A stretch of DNA of 64,000 nt from Calliopum simillimum (Eukaryota; Arthropoda; Insecta; Diptera; Lauxaniidae), in NCBI GenBank assembly GCA_951812925.1, contig OX638368.1, positions 157,590,492 to 157,654,491 on the forward strand. The letters are read 5' to 3'. The position numbers and the translations under genes were made by a program. Under the pieces are notes generated by a model. It was not told the origin of the DNA. It saw only the letters and a list, made by a program, of their open reading frames with translations, and did not search any database. Positions 1 to 10,423 of this stretch are shown in pieces. Each line of letters starts with the position of its first letter. The first letter of the stretch is position 1.

Positions 1-1194
1 GTAACCATACGTTTTGGTGAAGAAGTACATGGACCGGTCTACGAGTATGTAGCCAAATATCAAGAAAATCTTATTGAAATTATGAAGGAAAAACCAAAGC
101 GGATTGTAGCTAATTACATTATGTACTCACTACTCAAGCACTTTTGGCTGGAAACAGCCGATACTCAGTCTGAACAAGAAAAAGCCTGTATAACAACAAC
201 AAAAACATATTTTACAAAAAATCTAAATAACATAATATATCGACGCTATAACACACAGTTGACGAAACGTGATGTTAACCTAATTTGGAAAGGGATTAAA
301 CAAACTTTCATGGCAGAGCTTTTGTCCGATAAGCTCAACTGGATGACGAATGAAGTGCGTAATTATGCTATTGAAAAATTGGATTCTCTTCAGCTAGAAA
401 TTAACTCCTACATGAATGACAACTTTACTGAGGAATTCGGAGCACTCGTCATTGATCGCAATGACTATTTGAAAAATATCAAAAATATTTTCGAACACAA
501 CAATCACAGAGTTATCGCTAAGCTTTACGAGAAACCACAACTTGAAAATGCGGAAACATTGTCATACACTCCAGTCAATAGTATGCTAGAAAATATGTTA
601 AAGGTTCCTGTGGCGATACTGCAACCATATTATTTATGGGCAGAACGTTATCCCAATGCTTTGAAATTCGGTAGCTTGGGTGCATTAATAGGTCACGAGC
701 TCATACATGGTTTCGATGATACCGGACGCAAGTATGATATACAGGGAAATTCAGTTAATTGGTGGGATGACCAAACAGATGATTCATTTAAAGATCTTAC
801 CGAATGTTTTCTTGATCAATACAGCAAATATTCCTACAATAGTACCATGGATTTACAAACTGAAAATATAGCTGATAATGGTGGCGTACGCCTTGCTTAT
901 CAATCGTATCTCAATTGGTTTGAACAATTCAAAAAAATAGAGGATGAACTTTATTTAGAGACATTACCAAAATTGAACTTTACGAACACACAGCTATTTT
1001 TTATAAGTTGGGCACAGCTCTGGTGCAACGATATACATCCTGAAAAGCGTCAGCCACAAGCTTCAACTGACTTTCGTGTGCCTGGAAAGTATCGTGTAAT
1101 TGGATCGCTTTCTAATTTTCCAGAGTTTTCAAAAGAATTTAACTGTGCCAAGGGAACTTTGATGAATAGAAATAAAAAGTGTGAAATCTATTAA
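1..1194 (+). CDS. Neprilysin-like M13 metallopeptidase, 3' part (copy 1), probably catalytically impaired
   Basis: This is the C-terminal 397 codons of an M13 (neprilysin/ECE-type) zinc endopeptidase. The frame is open from base 1, so the gene begins outside the window; the Met at 82 is internal, because the upstream residues also match copies 2 and 3. Visible motifs are the zinc-binding HELIH (bases 694-708), the ENIADNGG box with the third zinc ligand Glu and its partner Asp, the PGKYRVIG segment, and the family-typical Cys-rich C-terminus ending KKCEIY. Known neprilysins stabilise the transition state with a His four residues before PG-x-[FY]-R. Here that codon is CGT (Arg, 1075-1077), while copies 2 and 3 keep CAT. 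The NAFY-type substrate motif is also degenerate (PVNSML). I infer a secreted or membrane-anchored paralogue with weak or no peptidase activity. No intron interrupts the visible part. Confidence 0.9.
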   Translation, partial: VTIRFGEEVHGPVYEYVAKYQENLIEIMKEKPKRIVANYIMYSLLKHFWLETADTQSEQEKACITTTKTYFTKNLNNIIYRRYNTQLTKRDVNLIWKGIKQTFMAELLSDKLNWMTNEVRNYAIEKLDSLQLEINSYMNDNFTEEFGALVIDRNDYLKNIKNIFEHNNHRVIAKLYEKPQLENAETLSYTPVNSMLENMLKVPVAILQPYYLWAERYPNALKFGSLGALIGHELIHGFDDTGRKYDIQGNSVNWWDDQTDDSFKDLTECFLDQYSKYSYNSTMDLQTENIADNGGVRLAYQSYLNWFEQFKKIEDELYLETLPKLNFTNTQLFFISWAQLWCNDIHPEKRQPQASTDFRVPGKYRVIGSLSNFPEFSKEFNCAKGTLMNRNKKCEIY

Positions 1195-2390
1195 AAAACA
1201 AAGTACTGTGAATTTTTTATTTTTTTCTAATGTAACGCATTATTTGTGAGGACTTAAATAATATGAATCCTAAAAGCAGCATAAAAACTAGCATTCTCTG
1301 AGCGTTCATAATTATAATTCATAAAGAAGTCTGTTTTGCACGAATTTTTATATTCATTCCACTTTATTTTTACACAGGCATGTTCTGAAATCCGATTGAC
1401 TTCGGAATCAGAATTAAATCAATCTTCAAGTGCTCTGCATTGCGACAAATAAGACAGAATTGGAATTGTATTTCAAGAAATAAAATTAGCTATCAATCGG
1501 TTTCATTAAGATATTTCGAAACACAAATCTGATTTGGTGTTTATTATCGAAATGCGGAACACTTCACTACTTCCGATCAAAATCGGTTACCTTGTATACT
1601 TTTTTTAATTTTCGCAGATTTTTTATTTAAAAAAAAATAAAATTTTTTTAAGAAAATATGAGCCCTAAACTAAAATTGAGATTCAAAAAATTGTCACAAA
1701 CATGAAAAAATGTATAATGAGAATGTGAATCATTAGTGTGAGTCATGACGCTGTCAAAAGAATAAGTGATAAAATAAAGCCAAAATATGGGCCAATGCTT
1801 CTTTGGTCAATCACCGCTATTTCCAATTGTCATTTTTGTTTTGATTTTGAGGCGTTTTAGCTTTTATCATCGTCTCGTTTCTAAATTTGGAGTCTGAAAA
1901 TATACTGAAACGACGGGAGAAAATGCGGCACCTACTTTAAAAGTTATATTCGAATGCTCAAATCTTCGCATAGGATTACAAAAACACACTATCTTCTAAT
2001 ACATATTTTTAATTTGTCAGATATTTCACGAAACTTCACTTTTCGATTTTGTAAACTTTTTTATAGTTTCCGGAACAACTTCCGATTTTGCGCGATCAAA
2101 GCATTCAGCATTATCGGTGTTTGTACGACCGTGTTCAAAGTCTAAAAACCAATCAATAATGGACGATATTTCTGGTGCAGACTCTAGATAATACTTATCA
2201 AACCAAAATTTTATTTCAATGGTGTTTTTTCCCATCAAAAAGCAATGATTTATCAACGCATGAAAATATATATTTTTTTTTCATTGTTTTAAAAATAAAA
2301 GAAGTGGTTTCACTTGAACCACTGTGACTTTTAAAACAAACATCAGATCGTCATCAAATATTTAAATCTTGAAGGTTAGGACCTACAAAA
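1195..2390. other. Spacer after M13 copy 1, with a 3' flank shared with copy 2
   Basis: No gene is seen. Bases 1290-1375 (CTCTGAGCGTTCA, then CACGAATTTTTATATTCATTC) match 6520-6605 after copy 2. Bases 1725-1785 (CATTAGTGTGAGTCATGACG) match 6717-6790. The duplicated unit therefore reached at least 500 bases beyond the stop codon. About 240 extra bases around 1380-1620 have no counterpart after copy 2 and look like an insertion. The reading frames at 1954-2256 look like chance. Confidence 0.5.
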
Positions 2391-2450
2391 AACTAGTAAG
2401 GGTGTAACCTTTAACCTGGCCAAACATTAAATACCCTACACTGCATCCAG
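2391..2450 (+). mobile_element. mini-me-like element, terminal fragment
   Basis: The stretch AACTAGTAAGGGTGTAA, then GGCCAAACATTAAATACCC and TACACTGCA, is nearly identical to the left end of the longer copies at 35636 and 46473. The internal array and the other end are absent. Confidence 0.6.
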
Positions 2451-4040
2451 TCTGACAAAACCATACTTAACTTGCCAGAGGTCAAAGTTGAGTATTTAAA
2501 GATGACAGCAGGTCTTTCAAAAAATGTTTAAAGTAAAAATAAAACTAAAAAAATACGATCACAGACGGAAAATAAACATCAGATTCGAAATAATATTGCC
2601 GAAAAGCGCATTGGTTCGTATTTTGTTGGGTAAAATAGAAAAAACTGTCAATTTAACTCTTAAATTAATGAAAAAATGGATGTCAGATTCGGCATTCCAG
2701 TACTCAGAAAAACCTTGGATTGGTGTTTTGCTTAAAAAAATCTATGGGAAATTGAAAATTTTAATGTTTATAAACTAAAAATATGTATATTGCATCCAGC
2801 GTAAAATTTTCAATAGAAAATACAACAAAAAAATAAATTTTATAAGTAATTAGAACAATTTTTTCAAAACTTTAGAAATTTAAGAGTTCAAAGACATTTG
2901 CAAAATTGTTGAATCAAATCTAAGGCCAAATTGAAATACATATGAAGATTTTGATAACGAAAATGTTTTCAACTTTTTAAAAATAAGTCCACATAACAAG
3001 ACATGACACATTAAACTTATTTTCAAGGTACACTTAAGCGTGTTCTCAGAAAAACTTCTGATATTTGTTTGAGACGACATTAAGTGTTTATGTGTTGGTT
3101 TTAATTTGCTCTTTTGTTTTATCAATAATTTATTAAAAATAACAGATAACCTCTTGCTTAGGCCAAAAATATACGCTGATGCTATAATTCCATTTAAGTT
3201 TTGATTCACTGGAGTGTTGCCAAAATTTTTGTAAATTATTCATCTGAAAAATTACCCATTCTTCACATCCATTTAAATTTCCCTGTTAAGAAGTCGATTT
3301 CATAAATGTCTGTAGACAATATCAGGTATGAAGCCGTAAAAAATTTGATATTTCAGGTAAAGTACATAGTGATGAGCAAAATCACTCTTGGTCTTGAGTC
3401 TTGGCCTTGGTAATTTTTTGTGGACCAGCCCAAGACGCTGATAAATTTTCAAGACTAAGACCAAGACTGCTATTCGATCTTGGTCATTTATAGTTAATAG
3501 GGGTGTCACGCCCATACAGAATATGGCATATTAAAAATCACAGAAACAGGTGCCAAAATCAAAACCTCAATATCAAAACCAAAACCAAGACTCAACATAC
3601 AAGTCCTCTACAAACACCATAGCATTCTTGATCTTGCAATTTACGCATCTTATTTTTCTTATTACATACTTAGAAAGGTAAATTTATTCTTTTCTTAATA
3701 AATACTAAGTACTTTGAAGTTGCTCTTCAAGTATGGCGTGAAATTATTTTAATAGAAGATGCAAATATCGTCTCAACCATTCAATGGTGCAACATTTAGC
3801 GCTACTTAAACTTTTTTTTATAAAAACATACTATTTATAATGAGAGGCACACGGTGTTCTCTTACGTTACTCATAATCCATAATCTCATACGGTATTTAA
3901 TCGTAACTAGCAATAATGAGCAATCTCTCTAGGAATGATTTCCCCGACAGTGCTGACATCAAAAGATTGAAAAAAAATTTTCATCAGTATAACTCCACCT
4001 ATTTTTACATGTAAAAAGGGCAAATATTATGTTACTCTTA
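2451..4040. other. Spacer without a recognisable gene; short CAAGAC-type repeats
   Basis: The DNA is A+T rich, with short chance frames only. Around 3380-3610 there are degenerate runs of CAAGAC/CCAAGA on both strands (for example CAAGACTAAGACCAAGACTG). The same pattern recurs at 42560-42660, which marks a dispersed simple-repeat family. Confidence 0.4.
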
Positions 4041-4165
4041 TCTTTATTCATTGCAAAACACACAACACTGTCCGATTGGTAGCAGCTGAATGAACAAATC
4101 TGAGTTCTTCAAATTATTTACATCTCTCTAATGAAAGTACTTAGTATCAATTTAATTCACAAGCG
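4041..4165 (+). promoter_or_regulatory. Conserved proximal upstream block of M13 copy 2
   Basis: About 125 bp directly before the ATG align almost base for base with 13770-13893 upstream of copy 3. The match includes ACAACACTGTCCGATT, CAGCTGAATGAACAA (with a CAGCTG E-box), TGAGTTCTTCAAATTA and CACAAGCG just before the start. The surrounding spacer is unrelated, so this block was either duplicated with the gene or kept by selection as promoter and leader. At the place where copy 3 reads TATAAAAG, this copy reads AATGAAAG. Confidence 0.55.
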
Positions 4166-6304
4166 ATGCGGTTCAAAATGGGTCATATTTGGAAGACAAA
4201 CGCAATTCTCACAACTTTTGTTAATTTAGTAGTGATTTCCATCTTAATATCGCAACAGACGTACGCTTCTTTACCACGTGCCGTACAAATCTCGAATGAA
4301 AAAAATACGTTTTTTGTACAAGAGGTCATACGACTGTCCAAAGCAGCCGACATGCGTGCCTACATGAATGAATCGGTTGATCCGTGCAGTAACTTTTACG
4401 AATTCAGCTGTGGTAATTGGCCTAAAATCTATCCAGCGGCATTAAGCGCGACAACAGGGTTATTCGAAAATCTGGCTAAAGCACTTGATAGAAAAATTGC
4501 AGGTATATTAAAAACAAATGCAGATCCACAAGATACAGAAATCGATAAGAAGGTTAAAGATTTTTATGCTTCTTGTATGCAATTTAGTAAGCTCAACATA
4601 AATGGAAATGAGACGACACGTAACGAAAAGTTAATAGAGATAATGAATGAATTTGGTGGAATGCCAGCACTCAGAGGTTCAAATTGGAATGCCACAGCTT
4701 TTGATTGGATTGAGACTGTGGCCAAGATAGCGCATAAGTACGATACAGGTATAATACTGAAGGCAAATATAATGCCGGATTTCGTAGAGAACATAATAAA
4801 TCGTGTGTACATACAATATCCGGACTTTCCGCTCATCAGTCGTTCAATGTATGTGGAGAATTCAACTGTGTTTTGGCGTAATATGTGGAAGATGAGAATT
4901 TCATCGAAATTGCAAAAATATTTAGGGATGGAACCGAAACTGGCAAATCAAACCTCAAATGAAATTGTTGATTTCGAGACAGGATTGGCATATGGTATGG
5001 TGGATCAGACAAAAGATCTGGAGTTGGGTGAACTTTCGGAGCGCACAACCGTAGCAGAGTTACAAGCAAAATATGCGCCTGATTTAGATGTGGAGAAGCT
5101 CATACGTATTAGTTTCGATGAAGATGTGCTGGTGCCGATATATGAATATGCGCCGGACTATCAAGTAAATCTTATTAAAGTGGTCAAGGCGACACCCAAA
5201 AGAATAATAGCCAATTATATAATGTATACATTAATTGATCAATTTATATTGAATGTTGGTCAAACCCCAGCAGAACAAGAGAAGAAATGTATTAGAAAAA
5301 CAAAGGAATATTTTGCAAAAAATTTAGATAACATGGTCCATAAGCATTATAATACCAAAGGCTTAGAGAAAGAACTCAACATAATTTGGAATGATTTAAA
5401 GCACACACTCAAAATGGAATTACTCTCAAATAAGCTACACTGGATTACACAAAACGTGCGTCAACTTACCATCGAAAAATTGGATGCCATGCGATTGGCA
5501 CTTAATACATATGAAAATGAAAACTTCGCTGAGGAATTCGGGGAATTAAATATCATTCCGGATGACTTTATTGCAAATATTAAAAGTGTTTATGAACTCA
5601 ATGGTCGCCGTAAGATAAAAATGTTGCATGAAATGGCCAAACCAGCTGAAGATGGTGTTATTTTCTCCTTTAGTCCAGTTAACGTTGTGGAAGAGAATAT
5701 TGTGAAATTGCCTGTAGCGCTGCTACAGCCCTATTATCTCTGGGCAGAAAATTATCCAAGTGCCTTGAAATACGGTGGCTTAGGTGCTGTTATGGCACAT
5801 GAACTTATCCATGGCTTTGATGACAGTGGACGAAAGTATGATAAACATGGAAATCAAATTGAATGGTGGGATGAATTTTCAATAAAGGAATTTAGAAATC
5901 GTACAACATGTTTCATTGATCAATATAGTAACTTCACGTATACAGCTGGGAAACTGCCGCGTAGTGAATCGCAAACAGAGAATATTGCAGACAATGGTGG
6001 TGTACGCATAGCCTATCTGTCATATCTAAGATGGCTTCAGCAGGCTAATGAGGAGCAACAGGAATTAGAGACTTTCTCCACTATGAAATATACAAATAAA
6101 CAACTTTTTTTCATTAGCTACGCACAAATCTGGTGTAACGATATTGATTCATTTATGCGTATTATACAGGTCAATATTGATACCCATATGCCAGGAAAAT
6201 TCCGCGTTATAGGACCGTTATCGAACTTTGCAGAGTTTGCAAAAGAATTTAATTGTGACAAGGACACTGTGATGAATCCAAGTAAAAAGTGCGAAATTTA
6301 TTAA
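4166..6304 (+). CDS. Neprilysin-like M13 zinc metallopeptidase (copy 2)
   Basis: This is a complete, intronless 712-codon gene of about the usual M13 length. Residues 1-35 form a basic start (MRFKMGHIWK), a hydrophobic stretch and a possible cleavage site after TYA, so it is either a signal peptide or an uncleaved type II anchor. Residues about 66-90 carry the M13 N-domain signature (VDPCSNFYEFSCGNW). The zinc site is H545-E-L-I-H549 with E605 in ENIADNGG, and the catalytic His is H674 in DTHMPGKFR. The family ending KKCEIY is present. M13 enzymes cleave small extracellular peptides, and flies have many neprilysin-like paralogues, some of them inactive. All principal catalytic residues are present here, but the NAFY substrate motif is replaced by PVNVV and the following loop is shortened. 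A second in-frame ATG at 4178 has a better fly start context (CAAAATGG). An AATAAA lies at 6320. Confidence 0.93.
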   Translation: MRFKMGHIWKTNAILTTFVNLVVISILISQQTYASLPRAVQISNEKNTFFVQEVIRLSKAADMRAYMNESVDPCSNFYEFSCGNWPKIYPAALSATTGLFENLAKALDRKIAGILKTNADPQDTEIDKKVKDFYASCMQFSKLNINGNETTRNEKLIEIMNEFGGMPALRGSNWNATAFDWIETVAKIAHKYDTGIILKANIMPDFVENIINRVYIQYPDFPLISRSMYVENSTVFWRNMWKMRISSKLQKYLGMEPKLANQTSNEIVDFETGLAYGMVDQTKDLELGELSERTTVAELQAKYAPDLDVEKLIRISFDEDVLVPIYEYAPDYQVNLIKVVKATPKRIIANYIMYTLIDQFILNVGQTPAEQEKKCIRKTKEYFAKNLDNMVHKHYNTKGLEKELNIIWNDLKHTLKMELLSNKLHWITQNVRQLTIEKLDAMRLALNTYENENFAEEFGELNIIPDDFIANIKSVYELNGRRKIKMLHEMAKPAEDGVIFSFSPVNVVEENIVKLPVALLQPYYLWAENYPSALKYGGLGAVMAHELIHGFDDSGRKYDKHGNQIEWWDEFSIKEFRNRTTCFIDQYSNFTYTAGKLPRSESQTENIADNGGVRIAYLSYLRWLQQANEEQQELETFSTMKYTNKQLFFISYAQIWCNDIDSFMRIIQVNIDTHMPGKFRVIGPLSNFAEFAKEFNCDKDTVMNPSKKCEIY

Positions 6305-6978
6305 TTGTAAGGGAGAAAGAATAAAATAAGAGAAAAGAAGTATGTAATTGTGTACCACAAATTTATGTATTTAAAAATATTTAATGCTTTGTTAATAATG
6401 CACATAACTATCCTTACTACATTATAACTATGAACATTAGAAGTACTTTATTATAAGATACTCTTTAGTGTGCAAAAATTTGATTATTTTTTGAATGCTA
6501 GTTATTAAAAATCAACATAAACATCCTCTGAGCGTTCACAAACATAATTCAGGAAATGTTTTTTTTTTTTTTTTGCAGGAATTTTTGTATTTATTCAACT
6601 TCATTTATTAACTTTATTTTTGAATATTGATAAGAATATTCTACAAGAAAATTTACAAAAAATAATAAAGATAGGAATCCAAAAATGTATCAAAAGTATC
6701 TAATAAGTACTTATATGAACCATTAGTATGAATCATGGCGATGCCAAATGAATAAGTCATAACGCAGTAATATTTCTTAAATAAAGTCAAAATAAAAGTC
6801 AATCCGCCCTGTTCCCAGTTCACATAGAAGTGGATACGAAGTGGAATGCAAAACTTTTTGAAAAGTCCGCAAAAACAACGAGTTTATTATACAACTTTTC
6901 AATGAATTTTGCTTTTTAAAGCGGTTTTGTTAATGCAATTTAAATAGAAAATACGCACATATAAGCTCCAGAGTTTTT
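6305..6978. other. 3' flank of M13 copy 2
   Basis: No gene is seen. It contains the poly(A) signal and the two blocks shared with the 3' flank of copy 1 (about 6520-6605 and 6717-6790). A 16-base T run near 6550 interrupts the first block. Confidence 0.45.
6320..6325 (+). terminator. Poly(A) signal AATAAA after M13 copy 2
   Basis: A canonical AATAAA lies 16 bases after the TAA stop. It would give a very short 3' UTR. It is plausible but not unique in such A+T-rich DNA. Confidence 0.35.
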
Positions 6979-8165
6979 ATACCCTACACCCAGAGTATAT
7001 TCACTTTGTCCTTCCGTTTGCAATGCAGAGAAGCAGGCGTGGCAGATATAGAAAAGCATATATATTCTTGATCAGCGTCACCACCTGAGTCGATATAGCG
7101 ATGTCCGTCTGTCTGGCTGGCTGTGCGTGGAAATACTTCTTGTTCAAAAAGTTCCCGGAATCATCACCGTGTGGTGCCCTTTGCTGTCCGGTAAAATTTT
7201 TTTTCATTTCTGTAGGTTGTCACACCTTTTAACAATATTCCTTGCGAATTTGTGCATCTGTTTTTTTGCGAATTTCGATTTTTGAATTTCATGCAAAAAA
7301 AAGATCGTGTCGATATCGCTCAAGACATACTTTCTAAGGTTGAAACGGACCCAGCATTCATCAAACGCATCATTACTGGTGACGAGACGTGGGTTTATGA
7401 GAACGACACTCATTCCAGACATCAGGCGAGTGAATGACTACTCCCCGATGAGCCAAGGCCGAAAAAACCACGTTTTCAGTTGAAAAAGAACGTAATGCTC
7501 ACGGTTTTCATGGATTACAACGGTATTGTACACCGCAAATTTTTGCCAGAAAAGCAGACCGTCAACAAAGAGTCAACAAGAGTATTATTTTTGGGAAAAT
7601 AGAGCAAGATAATTCAAAGAAATTTGGTACGCTACCTTCACCGTCAAAGTTAGCTCGTTTGATTGAAAATAAGCGAAACCGGTCAACGGCCACGCCAACC
7701 GCCCATACAAAAAATATATTCAAATTGCAACTTTAGGAGTATTTTTCACGACAATGCAACCAAAATACATATAAATACTACGAATTGTAAGCGCAAACTC
7801 TGTGCAAACACTGGGTGAACTCGAGCAAGAGGGCGTGGCACCTCCCATATAAGCAAAAGTTTCAAAATGCTATACTAAAAACATTTTTTGAGATAATCCA
7901 ACCAAATTTCACTCAAATATTAAGAACTATAAATTCAAACTCAAGTTCACCTTGTTTTTGCTCGAACCTACCGTCCCTAGTGTTTATGTTAATTTTGGTT
8001 TCGTCATAGTTGATAATGCTCTTAAAATTTCGGTTTAAATGTTTTTTGCTTTGTATGGACGGTAGGCGTGTCCGTTGACCGTTTTCGCTCATTTTTTATA
8101 CAGGAGGTGACACTGATCAATCCTTCTCTGCGTTACAAACGGAAGGACAAAGTGAATATACCCAG
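6979..8165. mobile_element. Head-to-head pair of mini-me-like elements (palindromic composite)
   Basis: The left end starts ATACCCTACACCC, followed by TCACTTTGTCCTTCCG, the conserved core (CTTGATCAGCGTCACC, GAGTCGATATAGCGATG) and GTCTGTCTGGCTGGCTG, reading on the - strand. The right end (GAGGTGACACTGATCAAT, then ACGGAAGGACAAAGTGAA and TATACCC) is the same terminus on the + strand. The composite therefore has matching outer ends. An A/T tract, a short core and GTCY-type tetranucleotides are the published hallmarks of mini-me/DINE-1 elements. A mariner fragment splits the left half. Confidence 0.6.
7139..7587 (+). pseudogene. Mariner-family transposase fragment
   Basis: Frame 7252-7437 reads ILSKVETDPAFIKRIITGD followed by ETWVYEND. 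This is the mariner segment that carries the first catalytic Asp of the DDE/D triad. After the TGA at 7435-7437 the same frame continues with DEPRPKKPRFQLKKNVMLTV and FMDYNGIVHRKFLPEKQTV, again typical mariner. The N-terminal DNA-binding part and the last catalytic Asp are missing. The flanks rejoin mini-me sequence (GTGCGTGGAAATAC before, TTTTTGGGAAAATAGAGCAA after), so the fragment sits inside that element. It is inactive. Confidence 0.8.
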
Positions 8166-8410
8166 AAAAAAAAATACATGCCTTGAAAAAAGGCCCTGTG
8201 ATTGAAGTATAAGAAATTGCGAACTTATCTACAGAGCTGGTAGATAAAATGAGATCACTTTGGGAATATTTTTGAAAAAAAAATTTAAGAGAAAAAAATC
8301 GATGAGGAAAGGTCGAAAATATGATTTGGAAAAGTTTTTTTTTAAAAAAAAAACTGTTTTAAAAAGTTTATCTGTAAAAATTTTTCAAAAAAATCTTTTT
8401 CAAAAACTTA
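8166..8410. other. A+T-rich spacer with homopolymer runs
   Basis: Nothing is recognised. Long A and T runs dominate from 8270 onwards. Confidence 0.4.
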
Positions 8411-8412
8411 TA

Positions 8413-9304
8413 CAGTGACGGACAATAGGGTAAGTTAAAAAATTTTCCTTTTTGTCATATAAGAAAGCAGCTGATGAAAAAATTTTTTTTATTAGAATAT
8501 TTTTTTATTACGCTAACATAGTACTTCCATTTCCATTAACTTTAATATAAATATTATATTCTTCAAGTACTAAAAAAACAAAAACCAATCATTCAGGTTC
8601 AAATACATGGTGGACATAAAAAAGGTTCAGTGTTAAAAAATCATGTAAAAAATGATATTGCAGCAGCTTATATTTAGTAGCATAATCCTTATTATTAATC
8701 ACTGCGCGACATCTTTTCGGCATTGAGTCCACCAAGACCTGGCAAGTGCTTTTTGGAATAGCATACCAAGCTTATTGAACTCTTGCCCACAACTCCTCCT
8801 TGTTTTTGGTTTTGTTAGTCCAATTAACTCTTTACCTATTTTCCACAAATTTTCCATTGGGTCTTATAGAAGTTTTTCATCACTATCAAATAAAAAATTA
8901 ACTTTTGTTTTTACCGACAAAAATGTGTTGTGCCATTTTTTTTCCGTAAACTGCATCGTCTCAATCTGATTAATTTGTGGAATGCTATTCGTAGCTTTTT
9001 GATGATGGAATGCTGTTCGTTCGAGCAATGCCTTCTACAACCCATTTTGTTCTATTTTTGATATAATTTTTGTTTACAATGTCATCTGTTATTTAAAACG
9101 GAAACCGAGTGATACTTACTAAAACTATTTTGTAAAAGAAGGGAGTTACTAATTTGAAGTCTTAAAAAGTATAGACCTATGTTTTTGTCCATTGAAAGTA
9201 TTACCCTTATTCTTAAATCGGTGAAAATTAAAACCGCAATCAATTGAAAATTTTTTCCGGACGAAACCAATGGGTGACCCTATTTTTTTTTTTGTCCTTC
9301 ACTG
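8413..9304 (-). mobile_element. Tc1-like transposon, deleted and decayed
   Basis: Inverted ends CAGTGACGGACAATAGGG (left) and CAGTGAAGGACAA...ATAGGGT (right, read in reverse) are bounded by TA at 8411-8412 and 9305-9306, the Tc1/mariner target duplication. On the - strand near 8690-8760 the translation gives VLVDSMPKRCRAVINNK, the usual C-terminus of Tc1 transposases. Next to it is an NLWKIGKELIGLTK-like piece with frameshifts. The remaining length, under 900 bp, is too short for a full transposase, so the copy is non-autonomous. Confidence 0.75.
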
Positions 9305-9750
9305 TATGTATCTCATATATGCAAATTTGTGTGGACTTGAATAATATGAGTCCTGAAAGCATCATAACATTAGAAATACTCTATACCAGGAGTTGCACAC
9401 TGGGGCAAGAAGCTCTCATATGTGGCAACAAAATTGCATACATGAAGCAAAACACGCCAAGTGTACCAGATGAAAATATTTTTGTCTCCGATTTCGCTCA
9501 AATTTGGCAATATGCTAGATCCGGTGGCAAGAATAATAATCCGGGAGGATTTGGTTTTAGTACCATTTGTTGTTAAAATACAAGGTGTTGAAGTTGGCGT
9601 TTTTAGTCATTTTCATGAAAAGGGTGTTTTTTCAAAAATTTATAGCTTACACAAAAGTTTGTAAATTGATATATCTAAGTAACTGGTGCCATTCAGTTTC
9701 CCATTAAGTTTTAAAATGATGTATGACTCAAGATGGGACTCGGTCGCTAG
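9305..9750. other. Spacer; about 50 bp resemble the 3' flank of M13 copy 1
   Basis: Bases 9328-9375 (GTGGACTTGAATAATATGAG) resemble 1240-1285 downstream of copy 1. The rest shows nothing I recognise. The 110-codon frame at 9244-9576 starts inside the Tc1 terminal repeat and has no known motif, so I do not call it a gene. Confidence 0.35.
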
Positions 9751-10059
9751 ATGAGAGTTTTTGTCTTTTGAACGCCAGCAGCGGGCAAAATTCTTTGTTT
9801 ACTCAAGAGGAAGGCATCTTACGAAAAAAGTGTACAAATGTACAAAGGAACGTCCAAGAAATAAGTTTGAGATTTTTGGGAGTTTTTCGGAAAGAAAGAA
9901 AAAATTTTTCAAAAATTATTCAAAAAAAAAAGTTTAAAAAAATTCCAAAAAATTTGACAGGTCTTTTATGCCTAGTACACTTTTTTCGTAAGATGCCTTC
10001 CTCTTGAGTAAACAAAGAGTTTTGCCCGCTGCTGGCGTTCAAAAGACAAAAACTCTCAT
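9751..10059. repeat. Fold-back element with 85-bp arms
   Basis: Arms 9751-9835 and 9975-10059 are inverted copies with about one mismatch (ATGAGAGTTTTTGTCTTTTG outside, ACGAAAAAAGTGTAC inside). They are separated by about 140 bp of A-rich loop. Such near-identity suggests a young insertion or recent gene conversion. Confidence 0.8.
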
Positions 10060-10120
10060 TCAAAAGTATTTTTTAAGTTAAGAAAATTTTGGTGAAAAAA
10101 ATTTTTTTTCGTGAATAAAT

Positions 10121-10187
10121 ATTCCCGGGGAATTTTCTCAGACTGCCGTGCATTCTCTATTGCAGTTTAAGAAAATTCCCCGGGAAT
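10121..10187. repeat. Short CCCGGG hairpin
   Basis: ATTCCCGGGGAATTTTCT at the left is mirrored by AGAAAATTCCCCGGGAAT at the right. The inner bases (AGACTGC / GCAGTTT) also pair partly, leaving a loop of about 15 bases. Confidence 0.7.
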
Positions 10188-10423
10188 CTTGATTCGCGAT
10201 AACCCCCAATATCAATAATAATTATCATAAAAATTGTGCTAACAATAACAACAACAATGTTACATGTTGCACGTGTCAATATAGCATGCATTAGGGTCAT
10301 GTAGAAAAATTTTTCGTCCAAAGATTTCGGCGAATATACGTATACTATATATATGGTTACAATGATATGAAAATTTCGGTAATTCACAAATGTTCGCGCC
10401 ATTCATCACTTATTATGTTAGTA

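Noticed and set aside
9244..9576. 110-codon frame with a hydrophobic start resembling a signal peptide
   Set aside because: It begins inside the terminal repeat of the Tc1 relic and has no recognisable domain or splice context.
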